Below, in pieces: positions 5,653 to 7,193 of a stretch of DNA of 7,193 bases; within the stretch, counting starts at the first letter, position 1; every line of letters starts with the position of its first letter. This DNA is from an uncultured Spartobacteria bacterium (lineage in GTDB: Bacteria; Verrucomicrobiota; Verrucomicrobiia; Chthoniobacterales; JAATET01): positions 1 to 7,193 of the forward strand of contig CALGTD010000163.1 in NCBI GenBank assembly GCA_937901895.1, in the 5' to 3' direction. A program made the translations under genes and the position numbers. Under the pieces are notes generated by a model. That model did no database searches and was not told the DNA's origin. It was given only the letters and a program-made list of their open reading frames with translations.

Positions 5653-6312
5653 ATGCCTACGATGCTTCAACGATTGTTACGGTTGATGAAAAAAGTGGGT
5701 GCGTCGCTGATTTCTGAGGAAAGGCAACGTCAGATTTCTGACGAAGGTTTCACCCCTGAGCATGACGCCTGCCTGACAAACGGTGAATTGATTCGAGCTG
5801 CCCGGTGCTACGAGGCCGCTGCGACTTCAACCCTTCTTGCCGGCCGTGTTCATCCTCGCATGCCGAACGATTGGCCGTTTACCTCGGATCGGTGGAACCC
5901 CGAGGGGGACGCTGTTCGTCTGTTCGTCAAAGCGGGCGCACTTTTTAAGGCAGAGCTAGATCGACTCGATCGCGCCGGAACATCCGGAATCGTCCAATAC
6001 ACCGATTGCCTGCTTGGCATCAAACGATGCGCCTCCCACATTGACGACCTAGCTTCTTGCGAGCCTTCGCCGGCATCGCAATGGCAGATCGGATGCCGCC
6101 TTCTTGGAACGGTCCACGAGGTTTATCCTGGGCAGGATCCGCATGAACCGCTTTTGACGTTCGTCGTCGCCGAAGGAGAGGGCATTCTGATGATGGGAGT
6201 CCGACACATCATCCCACCATCGGTTGGCATGACGGTCGAAATTGAGCTCGTGGAAGGAACGAACGGACCGAATTGGCGCATCTGCGATATCGTTCCGGCT
6301 GAGGCGGCCTGA
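5653..6312 (+). CDS. Phage/plasmid-type two-domain protein of unknown function
   Basis: With ATG 5653 the product is 219 residues. Later in-frame starts at 5662, 5686 (ATG) and 5695 (GTG) are possible, and an upstream TTG at 5635 is in frame. None has a clear ribosome site. The N-terminal domain (about 19-108) carries SEERQRQISDEGFTPEHDA, GELIRAARCYE, WPFTSDRWNPEGDAVRLFVKAGAL and AELDRLDR. That series is a common signature of small phage and plasmid proteins of unknown role. After a Cys-containing helical linker, the last about 75 residues (144-216) form a second beta-rich part (CRLLGTVHEVYPG, LLTFVVAEGEGILMMGV, MTVEIELVEG, WRICDIVPA) that could be a small beta-barrel. I do not recall this tail on the usual family members. 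It points to a mobile-element origin for this part of the window. Confidence 0.8.
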   Translation: MPTMLQRLLRLMKKVGASLISEERQRQISDEGFTPEHDACLTNGELIRAARCYEAAATSTLLAGRVHPRMPNDWPFTSDRWNPEGDAVRLFVKAGALFKAELDRLDRAGTSGIVQYTDCLLGIKRCASHIDDLASCEPSPASQWQIGCRLLGTVHEVYPGQDPHEPLLTFVVAEGEGILMMGVRHIIPPSVGMTVEIELVEGTNGPNWRICDIVPAEAA

Positions 6313-6346
6313 TCACGTTTGATCCTGCATCTGGGTATCTCATCCC

Positions 6347-7193
6347 ATGACGCAGACGCTCGACATTTTTGTTGAGGCCGCAAGCTCGGCCAGCATTAAG
6401 ACTCACCTCGAACAGCAGTTGGATGCACTCGCCGCGCGCTATCGAGAAATGCTCAATTCCATCGCGAGCCTCACAGCCGCCATCAATGATCATGATATGC
6501 GGTTCCCGGCAACGTCCACATACCAGACACTCATTCACGACGTTGAAGGTGGCATCAGAACCTATACACGTCGCGCCGAGGAGGCGTTGACGGCTGAAAC
6601 CTTGGAACTTCTCCGAGAAGGCCGCGATCTTAACCTTTCACAGTTCACGATTCGTGGCGTGTTGAAAGTGACCGACCACACTGAGGAGTTGGCCGATATC
6701 CTAGATCGGTGGAACTCTCGCGCTCTTGTCGAGGCACGGGATGCGCTTGTCGGCCCAAATCTCGATGCCGCTGCATGGCAACATGCCCTGAATATCGCGG
6801 CTCGTGCGTTTCCCCACAGTGGCGATCCCTTCGACGTTGAGAAGCGGACAGTCCGACTCCACGGCCCATACTTCAGCAAAAACTTTCGCGGCAATTACGA
6901 GGCCAACTTCAACTACGCGGACCGGTTTCAGCAGGAACTGTCCGCACTTCTCTTCCTTGCCGAGGCGATAGCAAACAACACCCGAGAAGTTCGGCGAGGT
7001 CTGCATAGCATCGCAGCACGCCCCTTCTTCAGTTACAGCTTCGATGGATTCACCAGTGCAGAGTTGTTCAAGTGGCACCCGGTAGATGCTGGCGTTGTCA
7101 CCCGCTTCCGCATCTACAAGGACTCCGGGTTTGTCATCGAGTTCGCTACGTCGGACCTCGTCCAGCGCCTCAAAAGTGAGCTCGAGCCGGCCA
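6347..7193 (+). CDS. Large uncharacterised protein, 3' end outside window
   Basis: ATG 6347 opens a frame with no stop up to the right edge (282 codons so far). It starts 34 bases after the previous stop and has no visible ribosome site. The N-terminal part is helical (SIKTHLEQQLDALAARYREML, 16-36, possibly coiled coil). The middle (100-210) is mixed, with the segments FDVEKRTVRLHGPYF and NFNYADRFQQELSALLFLAEAI. The C-terminal visible part (TRFRIYKDSGFVIEFATSDLVQRLKSEL, 252-278) resembles the closing motif of DUF4942 proteins, where a phrase like 'yKnGn-H-F-rpDLv-rLN' occurs in integrative elements and plasmids. The match is weak and the rest does not clearly follow. It shares strand and close spacing with the preceding phage-type gene, so the two may be one operon. 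Confidence 0.75.
   Translation, partial: MTQTLDIFVEAASSASIKTHLEQQLDALAARYREMLNSIASLTAAINDHDMRFPATSTYQTLIHDVEGGIRTYTRRAEEALTAETLELLREGRDLNLSQFTIRGVLKVTDHTEELADILDRWNSRALVEARDALVGPNLDAAAWQHALNIAARAFPHSGDPFDVEKRTVRLHGPYFSKNFRGNYEANFNYADRFQQELSALLFLAEAIANNTREVRRGLHSIAARPFFSYSFDGFTSAELFKWHPVDAGVVTRFRIYKDSGFVIEFATSDLVQRLKSELEPA

Noticed and set aside
5029..5670. 213-aa frame on the - strand
   Set aside because: It is antisense to the 162-aa + strand protein and has no protein-like hydrophobic pattern; all neighbours are on the + strand.
5627..5716. Short protein-like frame from ATG 5627 (MPIGMPIRDAYDAST)
   Set aside because: It has fewer than 30 codons and overlaps the phage-type gene start in another frame. 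A frameshifted true N-terminus is possible but cannot be shown.
4939..6317. CCTGATCAC shared at the stop codons of two genes (4938-4946 and 6308-6316)
   Set aside because: It is a 9-base match around a TGATCA palindrome at stop codons, with no further similarity on either side.

Overview
The window (about 57% GC by eye) looks like accessory DNA from a bacterial chromosome or integrated element. A planctomycete host, perhaps Gemmata-like, is my best guess. It rests mainly on the style of the DNA/RNA non-specific endonuclease tail at the left edge and on the near absence of Shine-Dalgarno sites, so it is an inference. All supported genes lie on the + strand.

Left part (1-2410): the 3' end of a NUC-type endonuclease gene is followed by a gene split by an IS200/IS605-family, IS1341-like element at about 400-1690. 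The element carries one gene, tnpB, with all RuvC residues and both zinc-binding Cys pairs visible. It has a left-end hairpin, a 9-bp right-end hairpin, and a structured stretch over the tnpB 3' end that fits an omega (re) RNA. There is no tnpA, so movement would need a transposase in trans. Removing 400-1690 joins ATG 346 to the downstream reading frame without a stop or frame change. The junction then reads TTGAT followed directly by the predicted TnpB guide.

Middle part (2411-4657): a 64-aa ORF, a membrane-anchored DUF2726-type protein five bases after it, a secreted CHAP-domain peptidoglycan hydrolase (TIGR02594-like), and a small exported protein whose ATG directly follows the CHAP stop codon. 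The last two form a translationally linked envelope pair, either a hydrolase with a helper or a toxin with an immunity protein.

Right part (4658-7193): a 94-aa protein resembling a stand-alone WYL-like domain, a conserved-looking 162-aa protein with no assigned function, a two-domain protein whose N-terminal half resembles small phage and plasmid proteins, and a large protein that runs off the right edge. This mix suggests an old integrated element. A 10-bp bulged hairpin and a 14-bp near-palindrome lie in the gaps. No tRNA, rRNA, CRISPR array or integrase was seen, and no stretch over 300 bases lacks a gene.
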